Of a stretch of 64,000 nt of DNA, positions 8,344 to 17,935 are shown piece by piece (positions within the stretch are counted from its first letter, which is position 1; each line of letters starts with the position of its first letter). This DNA is from Enterobacter ludwigii. GTDB lineage: Bacteria; Pseudomonadota; Gammaproteobacteria; Enterobacterales; Enterobacteriaceae. Location: the NCBI GenBank assembly GCA_900068845.1, contig CEFQ01000005.1:310001-374000 (forward strand). Direction: 5' to 3'. The translations under genes were made by a program, and so were the position numbers. Under the pieces are notes generated by a model that saw nothing but the letters and a program-made list of their open reading frames with translations, was not told where the DNA came from and did not search any database.

Positions 8344-8985
8344 TTACGCGGCTTTCTCAGCGTCGATATCACGCTGAATGCCGTCGCGTACATCTTGAGG
8401 GATTTTCAACGCATCGCCGAGCGCAGAGAGATAGCTGCGCTCCATAAAGTGATCGACATCAATGGCTGCACAGCTGAGGAAATAGAGCTCCAGGGCCTCT
8501 TCTTCGTTTTTGACGTCGGCGGCCAGCCAGTTGGGATCGAGCGGACGATTCATCGCCTGCTGAATTAACGCTTCGGCTTGTGCGCCGTAACCCGCTTGCT
8601 GGATGTTTTTTTCAATCGCTGCGCGCTCTTGATCGTCGATATGACCATCACTTTTCGCCGCGAACACCAGCGCCGTGACTAAACGTGCGGCACGTTGATC
8701 CATGGGCGTTTGTAGCTGGCCGAAACCCGCTTCATTCTGATGCGTTTCACGTATACGCTGTTTGTATTTATTCCACAGCAACGCGCCAGCCGCCGCGCCG
8801 CCGCCTAACAGCAATGCTTTGCCGCCGTATTGGGTAAGAAGCTTACGCGTTGATTTACTGCCGACCAGCAATCCTGCCAGCCCGCCTAATGCGCCGGGTG
8901 CCAGCATGTCGCTTAATCCACCAGATTTTCCATCACCGCCCTTTTTCGCCAGCACGGATTGAATTTGCTGTAGCCAATTGCTCAT
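8344..8985 (-). CDS. yebE: YebE, tellurite-resistance-like DUF533 inner membrane protein
   Basis: The 213-residue protein starts [15 protein letters not shown]. It carries a glycine-rich hydrophobic segment (about residues 32-85, including [20 protein letters not shown], one likely membrane helix) and ends in a helical DUF533/TerB-like domain with [23 protein letters not shown] stands at the right distance before ATG 8985. In E. coli yebE is followed by yebF and yebG; here purT follows divergently with only 161 bases between, so both are missing at this place. Function unknown. A 9-bp GC-rich hairpin at 8312-8337 lies after the stop. Confidence 0.9.
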   Translation of the reverse strand: MSNWLQQIQSVLAKKGGDGKSGGLSDMLAPGALGGLAGLLVGSKSTRKLLTQYGGKALLLGGGAAAGALLWNKYKQRIRETHQNEAGFGQLQTPMDQRAARLVTALVFAAKSDGHIDDQERAAIEKNIQQAGYGAQAEALIQQAMNRPLDPNWLAADVKNEEEALELYFLSCAAIDVDHFMERSYLSALGDALKIPQDVRDGIQRDIDAEKAA

Positions 8986-9092
8986 TGTTTGACTCCTGTT
9001 GAATTTTCCGTCCTCCATGCTGCCGCAGGCTGTGTCAGTTAACGTCAGAGCGGGAAAAGTATGGCAAACCTGATGTTGGCGAAAGCGTGAGT

Positions 9093-9108
9093 ACGCAAAC
9101 GTTTTCGT
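9093..9108 (+). promoter_or_regulatory. PurR operator upstream of purT
   Basis: ACGCAAACGTTTTCGT is an exact match to the 16-bp palindromic PurR consensus and lies 39-54 bases before the purT start. PurR with hypoxanthine or guanine represses purine synthesis genes, including purT in E. coli. Confidence 0.93.
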
Positions 9109-9146
9109 TTATACTGCGCCCGCATTTTGACTGCTAAGGTGAAATT

Positions 9147-10325
9147 ATGACGACTCTCGGAACCGCGCTGCGCCCTGCCGCTACGCGTGTCATGCTGTTA
9201 GGTTCAGGCGAATTAGGCAAAGAAGTGGCACTTGAATGCCAACGTCTTGGTGTGGAGGTGATCGCGGTGGACCGTTACGCCGATGCACCTGCCATGCATG
9301 TGGCGCATCGCAGCTATGTGATCAACATGCTGGACGGCGACGCGCTCGCTACACTGATTGCGCAGGAAAAGCCGCACTTTGTGGTGCCAGAAATTGAAGC
9401 TATCGCCACCGAAAAACTGCTTGAGCTGGAAGCGCAGGGGCAGAAAGTGGTGCCGACCGCACGCGCCGCACGTCTGACCATGAACCGTGAAGGCATTCGC
9501 CGTCTGGCGGCGGAAGAGTTGTCCTTGCCGACCTCAACTTATCAGTTTGCTGATAGCAAAGAGAATTTTGTTGCAGCGGCGCATGCCATTGGATTCCCGT
9601 GCATCGTTAAGCCAGTGATGAGTTCATCCGGTAAAGGTCAGAGCTTTATGCGTGAAGCCAGCCAGCTGGATAAAGCCTGGGATTATGCACAGCAAGGCGG
9701 ACGTGCCGGTGCCGGCCGCGTCATCGTTGAAGGCGTGGTGAAGTTTGATTTTGAAATCACGCTGCTCACCATCAGTGCAGTAGATGGTATCCATTTCTGC
9801 GCGCCGATTGGTCATCGTCAGGAAGATGGCGATTACCGTGAATCCTGGCAGCCGCAGCAGATGAGTGAACTGGCACTGCAACGCGCACAGGATATCGCCG
9901 CGAACGTGGTGAAAGCGCTTGGCGGTTATGGCCTGTTTGGCGTTGAGCTGTTTGTGTGTGGTGATGAAGTGGTGTTCAGCGAAGTCTCGCCGCGTCCGCA
10001 TGATACCGGCATGGTAACGTTGATCTCGCAGGATCTGTCAGAATTTGCGCTGCATGTGCGCGCCTTCCTCGGCTTGCCAATTGGCGGCATCCGTCAATAC
10101 GGACCCGCGGCATCGGCAGTGATTTTGCCGGAGCTGAACAGCCATAACGTCGTGTTCGGGAATATCGAAGCCGCGCTGGGGGCCGGATTGCAACTGCGTC
10201 TATTTGGTAAGCCGGAAATCGCCGGTCAGCGCCGTTTGGGTGTGGCTTTAGCAACCGGTGAAAACACCGATGACGCTATCGCACGCGCCGTTGCCAGTGC
10301 GGCAGCGGTGAAAGTGGCAGGCTAG
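9147..10325 (+). CDS. purT: Formate-dependent phosphoribosylglycinamide formyltransferase (GAR transformylase 2)
   Basis: This 392-residue ATP-grasp enzyme makes formyl-GAR from formate, ATP and GAR in purine synthesis, as a folate-independent alternative to PurN. The N-terminal [20 protein letters not shown] loop, the ATP-grasp core (MSSSGKGQS phosphate loop, [16 protein letters not shown]) and the metal-binding [14 protein letters not shown] are all clear. Length equals E. coli PurT (392). Single gene under a PurR operator; a GGTGA ribosome site is adequate. Confidence 0.97.
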   Translation: MTTLGTALRPAATRVMLLGSGELGKEVALECQRLGVEVIAVDRYADAPAMHVAHRSYVINMLDGDALATLIAQEKPHFVVPEIEAIATEKLLELEAQGQKVVPTARAARLTMNREGIRRLAAEELSLPTSTYQFADSKENFVAAAHAIGFPCIVKPVMSSSGKGQSFMREASQLDKAWDYAQQGGRAGAGRVIVEGVVKFDFEITLLTISAVDGIHFCAPIGHRQEDGDYRESWQPQQMSELALQRAQDIAANVVKALGGYGLFGVELFVCGDEVVFSEVSPRPHDTGMVTLISQDLSEFALHVRAFLGLPIGGIRQYGPAASAVILPELNSHNVVFGNIEAALGAGLQLRLFGKPEIAGQRRLGVALATGENTDDAIARAVASAAAVKVAG

Positions 10326-10338
10326 GTTAAAAACGAAG

Positions 10339-10360
10339 AGGTCGCCATCATTGGCGACCT
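10339..10360. terminator. Hairpin between convergent purT and eda
   Basis: A 9-bp stem AGGTCGCCA/TGGCGACCT closes a 4-base loop. On the minus strand it is followed by CTTCGTTTTT, so it best fits termination of eda. It may act in both directions. Confidence 0.6.
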
Positions 10361-10403
10361 ACAATCCTCAGGTGCGCATTGCTGCGCACTTTCCAAAACG
10401 CCG

Positions 10404-11045
10404 TTAAGCGCGTGCTCCTTCAACCGCTTCACGCGCCAGACGCGTGATACGCTCCCAGTCGCCAGTTTCCAGCGCATCATTGGGTACCAGCCACGAACCG
10501 CCAATGCAAAGCACGCTTTTCAGCGCCAGATAATCACGGTAATTGGCTGGTGAGATGCCGCCCGTCGGGCAGAAACGCACCTGCGGGAACGGACCGCCAA
10601 TCGCCGACAGCGCTTTCACGCCACCATTGGCTTCCGCCGGGAAGAATTTGAACTCACGCAGGCCATAATCCATGCCGGTCATCAGTTCTGAAACCGTGCT
10701 GATACCTGGAATTAATGGCACCGGACCTTCAACCGCCGCTTTCAACAGCGACTCGGTCAATCCGGGGCTGATGACAAATTGCGCCCCCGCGTCCGTCACT
10801 TCTTTTAGCTGTTGCGTGTTAATAACCGTGCCCGCACCGACAATTGCTTCCGGTACTTCTTTAATCATTGCGCGCAATGCGTCCATCGCCACCGGCGTAC
10901 GCAGCGTCACCTCCAGCACACGCACGCCGCCTGCGACCAGCGCTTTCGCCATCGGTACCGCATGTTCAAGCTTGTTAACCACGATGACCGGCACGACCGG
11001 GCCAGTTTTCAGGATCTGTTCTGCACTTGTTTTCCAGTTCTTCAT
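10404..11045 (-). CDS. eda: KHG/KDPG aldolase
   Basis: The 213-residue class I aldolase cleaves 2-keto-3-deoxy-6-phosphogluconate to pyruvate and glyceraldehyde 3-phosphate, and also 4-hydroxy-2-oxoglutarate. The TIM-barrel active site is intact: LEVTLRT with the catalytic Glu, the Schiff-base lysine in [12 protein letters not shown], and the phosphate loop [15 protein letters not shown]. Start ATG 11045 has AAGGAA upstream; a GTG one codon earlier is possible. The usual partner edd (phosphogluconate dehydratase) is not here: eda is followed upstream by zwf with 188 bases between. Confidence 0.97.
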   Translation of the reverse strand: MKNWKTSAEQILKTGPVVPVIVVNKLEHAVPMAKALVAGGVRVLEVTLRTPVAMDALRAMIKEVPEAIVGAGTVINTQQLKEVTDAGAQFVISPGLTESLLKAAVEGPVPLIPGISTVSELMTGMDYGLREFKFFPAEANGGVKALSAIGGPFPQVRFCPTGGISPANYRDYLALKSVLCIGGSWLVPNDALETGDWERITRLAREAVEGARA

Positions 11046-11192
11046 CACGTTTCCTTAGTTGCATCAGCCCGGCATATGGCCACGCTGTCAATAATTGGGC
11101 TCTACCATACAAGATCGGCTTGAGCGGCGTCCATGGGATATCAAACTTTTTTGAAACTGGGGTTCAGTTTTAAGAAAAAAGGGATTTTGGAC

Positions 11193-11220
11193 AAAAAAAA
11201 GCCCGCACAGTTGGCGGGCT
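11193..11220 (-). terminator. Rho-independent terminator of zwf
   Basis: On the minus strand the stem AGCCCGC/GCGGGCT is followed by eight T, starting 14 bases after the zwf stop codon. It separates zwf from eda. Confidence 0.9.
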
Positions 11221-11233
11221 CAGGATTGCGTCT

Positions 11234-12709
11234 TTATTCGAACTCGTTCCAGGAACGGCCATCACGCGTAATCATTGCGACAGAGGCAACCGGTCCCCAT
11301 GTCCCCGCCTGATAGGGCTTCGGCGCTTCGGCATCGGCGCTCCATGCATCAATGATGGAATCCACCCAGCCCCATGCGGCTTCAACTTCATCACGACGCA
11401 CAAACAGCGCCTGAATACCGCGCATGGTTTCCAGCAGCAGACGCTCGTAGGCATCCGCCAGATGCGACTGGTTAAAGGTTTCCGAGTAGCTTAGATCCAG
11501 TTTAGTCGTCTGCAGTTTGTGCTTGTGATCGAGTCCCGGCACTTTATTCAGAATTTCGATATCCACACCTTCGTCCGGCTGCAGACGGATGGTCAGCTTG
11601 TTCTGCGGCAGTTCAGCATACGAATCCTTGAACAAGTTCATCTCCGGGTTCTTGAAGTAAACCACCACTTCGGAGCATTTGGTTGGCAAGCGCTTGCCAG
11701 TACGCAGATAGAACGGCACGCCTGCCCAGCGCCAGTTGTCGATATCCACGCGGATGGCGACGAAGCTCTCCGTGGCGCTCTGCTTGTTGGCGCCCTCTTC
11801 TTCCAGATAGCCCGGCACTTTTTTACCCTGCACAAAACCCGCAGTGTACTGACCACGTACCGTCTTCTCGCGCACGTTAGTCTGATCAATACGGCGCAGT
11901 GAGCGCAGCACTTTCACTTTCTCATCACGAATCGCATCCGCGCTTAAATCAGACGGCGGCGACATGGCAATCATGGTGAGAATTTGCAACAGGTGGTTCT
12001 GGATCATGTCACGCATCTGGCCGGCTTTGTCGAAGTAACCCCAACGGCCTTCGATGCCCACCTCTTCCGCCACGGTGATCTGCACGTGATCGATGGTGCG
12101 GTTATCCCAGTTATTGACGAAGATGGAGTTGGCAAAACGCAGCGCCAGCAGATTGAGCACCGTCTCTTTACCGAGATAATGGTCAATACGGAAAACCTGA
12201 CCTTCTTCGAAGTATTTGCCGACGCTGTCATTGATTTCTTGTGAGGTTTCCAGTGACGTGCCGAGCGGCTTTTCCATAACCACGCGCGCCGGTTTGGCGT
12301 TCAGCTTGGCCGCGCCTAAACCGTCACAAATCGCGCCAAAGGTGCTTGGTGGCATCGCGAAGTAGTTAATGGTGACACGGTTTTTCTGGTCAAGCATTTT
12401 GCCCAGTTTGGTGAAATGTGAGGTGTCATTTACGTCGAGGTTACAGAAGTCGAGACGGCTGCTGAGTGTGTCCCACAGCGCTTCATCGATCTTCTCTTTC
12501 ATGAAGGTTTCCAGCGCTTCACGAACCACTTTGGTATACGCCGCTTTATCCCAATCCGCGCGACCCACGCCAATAATGCGAGTGGTTTCATGAATCTGAC
12601 CGGCTTTTTCCAGCTGATACAGTGATGGCAACAGTTTACGGCGCGCAAGATCGCCTTTGGCACCGAAAATCACCAGATCGCATGCCTGGGCTGTTTGTGT
12701 AACCGCCAT
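11234..12709 (-). CDS. zwf: Glucose-6-phosphate 1-dehydrogenase
   Basis: The 491-residue enzyme oxidises glucose 6-phosphate with NADP to 6-phosphogluconolactone and opens the oxidative pentose phosphate route. The dinucleotide loop is [17 protein letters not shown] (GAKGDLA where GASGDLA is common), and the catalytic RIDHYLGKE is intact. Length equals E. coli Zwf. AGGAGAGG precedes ATG 12709; a longer frame to 12757 is disregarded. A HexR box stands 62-76 bases upstream of the start, so the gene is probably repressed by HexR and released by KDPG. Confidence 0.97.
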   Translation of the reverse strand: MAVTQTAQACDLVIFGAKGDLARRKLLPSLYQLEKAGQIHETTRIIGVGRADWDKAAYTKVVREALETFMKEKIDEALWDTLSSRLDFCNLDVNDTSHFTKLGKMLDQKNRVTINYFAMPPSTFGAICDGLGAAKLNAKPARVVMEKPLGTSLETSQEINDSVGKYFEEGQVFRIDHYLGKETVLNLLALRFANSIFVNNWDNRTIDHVQITVAEEVGIEGRWGYFDKAGQMRDMIQNHLLQILTMIAMSPPSDLSADAIRDEKVKVLRSLRRIDQTNVREKTVRGQYTAGFVQGKKVPGYLEEEGANKQSATESFVAIRVDIDNWRWAGVPFYLRTGKRLPTKCSEVVVYFKNPEMNLFKDSYAELPQNKLTIRLQPDEGVDIEILNKVPGLDHKHKLQTTKLDLSYSETFNQSHLADAYERLLLETMRGIQALFVRRDEVEAAWGWVDSIIDAWSADAEAPKPYQAGTWGPVASVAMITRDGRSWNEFE

Positions 12710-12770
12710 TTTCCTCTCCTCGTTGCAGGATATACCCGGCTTGAGCGTTCTCATCACGCCGGGTCCTTAT

Positions 12771-12785
12771 TGTAATTTTGTTACA
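12771..12785 (-). promoter_or_regulatory. HexR operator in the zwf-hexR intergenic region
   Basis: TGTAATTTTGTTACA matches the HexR palindrome (TGTARTWWWWTYACA) at nearly every position. It lies in the 371-base gap (12710-13080) between divergent zwf and hexR, nearer zwf, and could also serve hexR autoregulation. Nothing else in the gap is recognisable. Confidence 0.85.
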
Positions 12786-13080
12786 GCACAATGTACGTTT
12801 TTCGCAGGTCCGGGACAACCCGAACGCAGTGTTTTGCTGGCGTTAACTGTGAACGTTATAAAGGTGTTAAGTGTGTTGTAGCGTGCCATTTGAGCACATT
12901 TTCTGTTTCGATATTTGTCGAGGCAAAACACGTCAGCGATCAAAGTATCGCAAAAAAATCGCGTTTACATTTGTCCTCCGCTGCGTGCGAGGGGCTATTA
13001 CACGGTATATTCTTGAGAATTGGCAGCGATTTCATCCATTGATGAGCGCGGAAAAGTAATTGACGGTCATTAGGTTACCC

Positions 13081-13935
13081 ATGCTGGAACAGATTCAGGC
13101 GCAATTAGATACGCTGAGCAAATCAGAACGTAAAGTCGCAGAGCAGATTCTGACTGCTCCACAACAGGCAATGCACTCCAGTATTGCCACGCTGGCACGT
13201 GCGGCTGACGTCAGCGAACCGACAGTGAACCGCTTCTGTCATCGCATGGGCGCGCGCGGTTTCCCCGACTTTAAATTGCAGCTCGCGCAAAGTCTGGTTA
13301 AAAGCCCAAGTTGGGTGAGCCGCGATGTGGAAGAAAATGACAGTGTGGAAAGCTATAGCCACAAAATTTTCGACTCCGCGTTAGCGGGCCTTAGCCGCGT
13401 TCGTCAGCAACTTGACTCTCACGTCATCCGCCAGGCCGTTCAGGCTCTGTCAAAAGCGCATAAAATTGCCTTTTTTGGCCTGGGCGCGTCTGCCGTCGTT
13501 GCACACGATGCCACCAATAAATTTTTGCGGTTTAATCTGCCGGTCATCTGGTCAGAAGATATTGTGATCCAGCGCATGAGTTGCATAAATAGTGGTCCAA
13601 ATGATGTGTTTGTTCTCATCTCGCATACTGGTCGCACCAAAAATATGATAGAACTGGCTCGCCTGGCGCGTGTAAACGCTTCCACAGTGCTGGCTATCAC
13701 CTCTCCGGGTTCCCCGCTCGCGGCGGAAGCAACGCTGGCTTTGACGCTTGACGTGCCCGAAGATACCGATATCTACCTGCCAATGGTTTCCCGCCTTGCA
13801 CAATTAACCGTGGTTGATGTTCTGGCGACAGGGTTTACCCTTGAGCGCGGCGCTGCTTTCCGGGAAAATTTGAAACGAGTGAAAGAAGCGCTGAAAGATT
13901 CACGCCTGGAGAAACAGGCACAAGAAAATAATTAA
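13081..13935 (+). CDS. hexR: HexR, RpiR-family repressor of central carbon metabolism
   Basis: The 284-residue regulator has an N-terminal RpiR helix-turn-helix (about residues 1-77, SEPTVNRFCHRMGARGFPDF being the recognition part). A C-terminal SIS sugar-phosphate domain follows (about 125-265; FFGLGASAVVAHDATNKFLR and LISHTGRTKNMIELA bind the phospho-sugar). HexR represses zwf, eda, edd, pykA-type and other genes, and KDPG relieves repression. ATG 13081 (MLEQIQAQLDTLSKSERKV) matches E. coli and has AGGTT upstream; a TTG at 13060 would add 7 residues. Lies divergent to zwf and directly upstream of pykA. Confidence 0.95.
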   Translation: MLEQIQAQLDTLSKSERKVAEQILTAPQQAMHSSIATLARAADVSEPTVNRFCHRMGARGFPDFKLQLAQSLVKSPSWVSRDVEENDSVESYSHKIFDSALAGLSRVRQQLDSHVIRQAVQALSKAHKIAFFGLGASAVVAHDATNKFLRFNLPVIWSEDIVIQRMSCINSGPNDVFVLISHTGRTKNMIELARLARVNASTVLAITSPGSPLAAEATLALTLDVPEDTDIYLPMVSRLAQLTVVDVLATGFTLERGAAFRENLKRVKEALKDSRLEKQAQENN

Positions 13936-13997
13936 CATCACATTCACAATGTGAGTCGAATCACAGCCCATCAATCATATAGAATAGATGAACACTA

Positions 13998-14019
13998 CGT
14001 GTCGCTTGAGAGCGACACG
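13998..14019 (+). other. Hairpin in the hexR-pykA gap
   Basis: A perfect 9-bp stem CGTGTCGCT/AGCGACACG with a TGAG loop ends 23 bases before the pykA start. No T-run follows, so it is more likely part of the pykA leader than a terminator. Its role is not known to me. Confidence 0.5.
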
Positions 14020-14042
14020 ATACTTTGCTAACGGAGTCCTTC

Positions 14043-15485
14043 ATGTCCAGACGTCTCAGAAGAACCAAAATCGTTACAACCCTCGGTCCGGCCACCGATC
14101 GCGACAACAACCTCGAAAAAATCATCGCGGCGGGCGCTAACGTTGTACGACTCAACTTCTCCCACGGCACACCCGAAGATCATCAGCAGCGCGCCAATAA
14201 AGTGCGTGAAATTGCCGCCAAGCTGGGGCGTCACGTCGCGATCCTTGGCGACCTGCAGGGTCCAAAAATTCGTGTATCAACCTTCAAAGAAGGCAAAGTG
14301 TTCCTGAACGTCGGCGATCGTTTCCTGCTGGATGCCGATTTAAGTAAAGGTGAAGGCGACAAAGAGAAAGTCGGTATCGACTATAAAGGCCTGCCAGAAG
14401 ATGTGGTGCCAGGCGATATCCTGCTGTTGGACGACGGTCGCGTACAGCTGAAAGTACTCGAAGTTCAGGGTGTGAAAGTGTTTACCGAAGTCACCGTCGG
14501 CGGCCCTCTCTCTAACAATAAAGGCATCAACAAACTCGGCGGCGGCTTGTCTGCAGATGCGCTGACAGAGAAAGATAAAGTCGATATCGTTACCGCCGCG
14601 AAAATCGGCGTGGATTATCTGGCCGTATCCTTCCCGCGTAATGGCGAAGATATGAATTATGCCCGCCGTCTGGCGCGCGACGCCGGTTGCGATGCGAAAC
14701 TGGTGGCAAAAGTTGAACGTGCTGAAGCCGTTGCCTCACAAGAAGCGATGGATGACATCATCCTCGCTTCTGACGTTGTGATGGTTGCGCGTGGCGATTT
14801 GGGTGTAGAGATTGGCGATCCTGAGCTGGTGGGTATCCAGAAAGCCTTGATCCGTCGTGCGCGCCAGTTGAACCGTACCATCATCACCGCCACACAGATG
14901 ATGGAATCAATGATCACCAATCCGATGCCAACGCGTGCAGAAGTTATGGATGTGGCGAACGCCGTGCTGGATGGTACCGATGCGGTGATGTTGTCGGCAG
15001 AAACGGCGGCAGGCCAATATCCGGCAGAAACCGTATCAGCGATGGCGAAAGTGTGTCTCGGCGCAGAAAAAATCCCGAGCGTTAACGTTTCTAAACACCG
15101 CCTGGAAGTGCAGTTCGATAACGTGGAAGAAGCGATTGCCATGTCCGCTATGTATGCAGCCAACCATCTGCAAGGTGTTTCGGCCATCATCACCATGACC
15201 GAATCTGGCCGCACCGCGCTAATGACTTCACGTATCACATCCGGTTTGCCGATTTTCGCTATGTCTCGCCATGAACGCACGCTGAACCTGACCGCGCTCT
15301 ACCGAGGCGTCACACCGGTATTTTTCGACAGCAATAATGATGGTGTTGCTGCCGCGCATGATGCAGTGAACCTGCTGCGCGAAAAAGGTTTCCTCGTTTC
15401 AGGTGATCTGGTGATTGTTACCCAAGGCGACGTCATGTCGACCACCGGTACCACCAATACCAGCCGCGTGCTGCGCGTAGATTAA
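14043..15485 (+). CDS. pykA: Pyruvate kinase II
   Basis: The 480-residue enzyme converts phosphoenolpyruvate and ADP to pyruvate and ATP. Visible motifs are [18 protein letters not shown] at the N-terminus, [12 protein letters not shown], the metal-binding [12 protein letters not shown] and the PK signature with [10 protein letters not shown]. The C-terminal allosteric domain ends [14 protein letters not shown]. Length and sequence match E. coli PykA (AMP-activated) rather than PykF (470). A GGAG ribosome site precedes ATG 14043. It follows hexR as in E. coli. Confidence 0.96.
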   Translation: MSRRLRRTKIVTTLGPATDRDNNLEKIIAAGANVVRLNFSHGTPEDHQQRANKVREIAAKLGRHVAILGDLQGPKIRVSTFKEGKVFLNVGDRFLLDADLSKGEGDKEKVGIDYKGLPEDVVPGDILLLDDGRVQLKVLEVQGVKVFTEVTVGGPLSNNKGINKLGGGLSADALTEKDKVDIVTAAKIGVDYLAVSFPRNGEDMNYARRLARDAGCDAKLVAKVERAEAVASQEAMDDIILASDVVMVARGDLGVEIGDPELVGIQKALIRRARQLNRTIITATQMMESMITNPMPTRAEVMDVANAVLDGTDAVMLSAETAAGQYPAETVSAMAKVCLGAEKIPSVNVSKHRLEVQFDNVEEAIAMSAMYAANHLQGVSAIITMTESGRTALMTSRITSGLPIFAMSRHERTLNLTALYRGVTPVFFDSNNDGVAAAHDAVNLLREKGFLVSGDLVIVTQGDVMSTTGTTNTSRVLRVD

Positions 15486-15521
15486 TACGCACCCCCGACA
15501 GCGGCTGTAACAACATGGACA

Positions 15522-15557
15522 AACGCGACTGCCTGGCAGTCGCGTTTTTATTTTTTT
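15522..15557 (+). terminator. Strong rho-independent terminator of pykA
   Basis: An 11-12-bp stem AACGCGACTGC/GCAGTCGCGTT with a minimal loop is followed by TTTTATTTTTTT. The next gene begins only about 14 bases later. Confidence 0.92.
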
Positions 15558-15571
15558 GACAAGGAGGCCAG

Positions 15572-16807
15572 ATGGCCCGCTATCAACCTATTTCCCAACT
15601 CACCGGGCGCGTGCTGCTGTTTCCGCTCGCGCTGGTTTTGTTTGAGTTCGCCACCTATATCGCGCATGACATGATTCAACCAGGCATGCTGTTGGTGACC
15701 TCTGAATTCAGCGTCGGCCCGGAATGGGTATCAACCTCGCTGACTGCCTATTTGATGGGCGGCGTGGTGCTGCAATGGCTGCTGGGTCCGCTGTCTGACA
15801 AGTATGGCCGCCGCCCGGTGCTGTTGTTTGGCATCCTGTTCTTTGCCGCCGCCTGTATCCTGACTACGTGGGTCAGCAGCATTGAAGAGTTCGTCGCGCT
15901 GCGTTTTGTTCAAGGCATTAGCCTGTGCTTTATTGGCGCCGTCAGCTATGCCGCAGTGCAGGAAGCCTTTGATGAAGCGTTGGCGGTGCGCATGATGGCA
16001 CTGATGGCCAACGTTGCGCTACTGGCACCGTTAGCCGGCCCGCTGGCGGGTGCAGCATGGTTGACCGTTGGCGAGTGGCGCAGCATGTTCTGGCTGTTTG
16101 CGATTTGCAGCGTGATTGCTTTCGCCCTGCTGTGGCGCGTGATGCCGGAAACCGCGGGTGACCGCAGCCACTCCATCGCCCTGCCAACGTTGGCGCGAGG
16201 CTATGCGCGTTTAGCGCGCGATCGCCAGGTGATGTATGGATCGTTTGCGATTGGTTTGGTGTTTATCCCGATCCTGACATGGGTGGCGCTGTCGCCAGTG
16301 ATCCTGATGCACGATGAAGGGCTTTCGCGGATGCAGTATGCGCTGCTGCAGCTACCGGTGTTTCTGGCAATGATTGCTGGCAATATCACGCTTGGTAAGT
16401 TAGCGGGTCGCGTACCGATTGAACAGCCGGTGAAATTTGCCGCATGGCCCATTCTGATTGGTTTGAGTATTTCGCTGCTGGCTAACCTGCTCGATAGCCA
16501 CACTTATCTGCTGCTGACTGCCGGTTTAAGCCTTTACGCCTTCGGCGCAGGGATGGTGAATGCTGGACTGTATCGTCTGACGCTTTACTCCAGCAATGAA
16601 GGCAAAGGCAGCGTCGCGGCGATGCTCGGCATGATTAGTATTCTGACCTTAGCGATTGGCATCGAACTGGCAAAAAGCGGTTATTTCAGTGGCGGCACAC
16701 CCTGGTTTAGCGGCATCAACTTTATCGCTGGCGTATTGTGGTTTGGCCTGGTCACGCTGTTCCTGCGCGAACGCAAACGTCGTAGCAAAGTCGAAGCCAT
16801 AGAATGA
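15572..16807 (+). CDS. mdfA: Multidrug efflux MFS transporter MdfA
   Basis: The 411-residue, 12-helix drug/proton antiporter closely follows E. coli MdfA (410). The first helix carries FPLALVLFEFATYIAHDMIQ, with the functional acidic residues equivalent to Glu26 and Asp34. GPLSDKYGRRP is the MFS motif A loop, and LMANVALLAPLAGPLAGAAW is the antiporter motif C. It exports cationic and neutral drugs such as chloramphenicol and ethidium in E. coli. A strong AAGGAGG stands before ATG 15572. E. coli has mdfA elsewhere on the chromosome, so the location behind pykA differs. Confidence 0.9.
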   Translation: MARYQPISQLTGRVLLFPLALVLFEFATYIAHDMIQPGMLLVTSEFSVGPEWVSTSLTAYLMGGVVLQWLLGPLSDKYGRRPVLLFGILFFAAACILTTWVSSIEEFVALRFVQGISLCFIGAVSYAAVQEAFDEALAVRMMALMANVALLAPLAGPLAGAAWLTVGEWRSMFWLFAICSVIAFALLWRVMPETAGDRSHSIALPTLARGYARLARDRQVMYGSFAIGLVFIPILTWVALSPVILMHDEGLSRMQYALLQLPVFLAMIAGNITLGKLAGRVPIEQPVKFAAWPILIGLSISLLANLLDSHTYLLLTAGLSLYAFGAGMVNAGLYRLTLYSSNEGKGSVAAMLGMISILTLAIGIELAKSGYFSGGTPWFSGINFIAGVLWFGLVTLFLRERKRRSKVEAIE

Positions 16808-16810
16808 CAA

Positions 16811-16833
16811 AGGGGCCAACTGGCCCCTTTTTT
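16811..16833. terminator. Terminator between convergent mdfA and lpxM
   Basis: A 7-bp stem AGGGGCC/GGCCCCT with an AACT loop is followed on the plus strand by TTTTTTATTTTTT, starting 3 bases after the mdfA stop. Confidence 0.88.
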
Positions 16834-17809
16834 ATTTTTTGCGTGGGTAAAGATCTTTACGCGCATAAGGTTCGATATCCCCTTCCTTGCGCGTTTTTAA
16901 CAGCTTTAAAATCCAGGTGTACTGCTCGGGATGCGGACGCACAAACACTTCAACTTCTTCATTCATGCGACGCGCCAGCGTGTTGTCATCGGCATCCAGC
17001 AGGTCGTCCATCGGTGGACGCACATAGATTTCCAGCCGATGCGTTTCGCTGTTATACACCGGGAATAACGGCACTACACGCGCACGGCACACCTTCATTA
17101 GACGCCCTACCGCGGGCAATGTCGCTTTGTAAGTGGCAAAGAAATCGACAAACTCACTGTGCTCCGGGCCATGATCCTGGTCCGGCAGATAATAGCCGTA
17201 ATATCCCTGACGCACCGACGCGATAAACGGCTTGATGCCGTCGTTACGCGCATGCATACGGCCGCCGAAACGGCGTCGCACGGTATTCCACAGGTAATCC
17301 ATCAGCGGATCGCTTTGGTTGTGAAACATCGCCGCCATCATCTGACCTTCAGACGCCAGCAGCATGGCCGGAATATCAACACCCCAACCGTGCGGCACTA
17401 AGAAAATGACGTTTTCTTTATTCGCCTGCAGCTGCTCAATGATTTCGCGGCCATGCCAGTCAACACGCTTACGCACATGCGCGGGGTTGCGCATGCCTAA
17501 CTCGGCCATCATTGCCATCGCCTGTGGAGCAGTGGCAAACATACGATCAGCAATCTCTTCGCGCTGCGCTTCACTCAATTCAGGCAGGCAATAATAGAGA
17601 TTGATCAGCGCACGGCGGCGCGCACTTTTTGCCAGTTTACCGGCGAATTTGCCCAATCCGCCTAGAATCGGATCGCGCACTTTGGCAGGGAGCAGCGCCA
17701 TGCCAGCCAGCGCGCCAACCGCCAGCCAACTGCCCCAGTATTTCGGCTTTAAAAAAGAACGTTGAAAAACGGGAATAAACTCACTGTTATTTTTCTTTCG
17801 GGTTTCCAT
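16832..17809 (-). CDS. lpxM: Lipid A biosynthesis myristoyltransferase LpxM
   Basis: The 325-residue inner-membrane acyltransferase adds the last (usually myristoyl) secondary acyl chain to Kdo2-lipid A, giving hexa-acylated lipid A. An N-terminal membrane anchor (about residues 20-45) precedes the lysophospholipid-acyltransferase-type domain with the catalytic HGWGVD (H-x4-D) motif and [19 protein letters not shown]. Length matches E. coli LpxM (323). It is next to mepM, as in E. coli. Confidence 0.95.
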   Translation of the reverse strand: METRKKNNSEFIPVFQRSFLKPKYWGSWLAVGALAGMALLPAKVRDPILGGLGKFAGKLAKSARRRALINLYYCLPELSEAQREEIADRMFATAPQAMAMMAELGMRNPAHVRKRVDWHGREIIEQLQANKENVIFLVPHGWGVDIPAMLLASEGQMMAAMFHNQSDPLMDYLWNTVRRRFGGRMHARNDGIKPFIASVRQGYYGYYLPDQDHGPEHSEFVDFFATYKATLPAVGRLMKVCRARVVPLFPVYNSETHRLEIYVRPPMDDLLDADDNTLARRMNEEVEVFVRPHPEQYTWILKLLKTRKEGDIEPYARKDLYPRKK

Positions 17810-17885
17810 GCACTCGCCTCTGACAATGACCGGTCAATAATAGTGACGGTGGTTAATTTTGCAATCTTCATGCGCCAGATAGCAA

Positions 17886-17912
17886 AAAACCGACGAAGAA
17901 TCCGTCGGTTTT
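17886..17912. terminator. Terminator downstream of mepM
   Basis: A 10-bp stem AAAACCGACG/CGTCGGTTTT lies 24 bases after the mepM stop codon. It has T-runs on both strands and may work in both directions. Confidence 0.88.
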
Positions 17913-17935
17913 TAAGTGTTACGAGCAATAATGCG

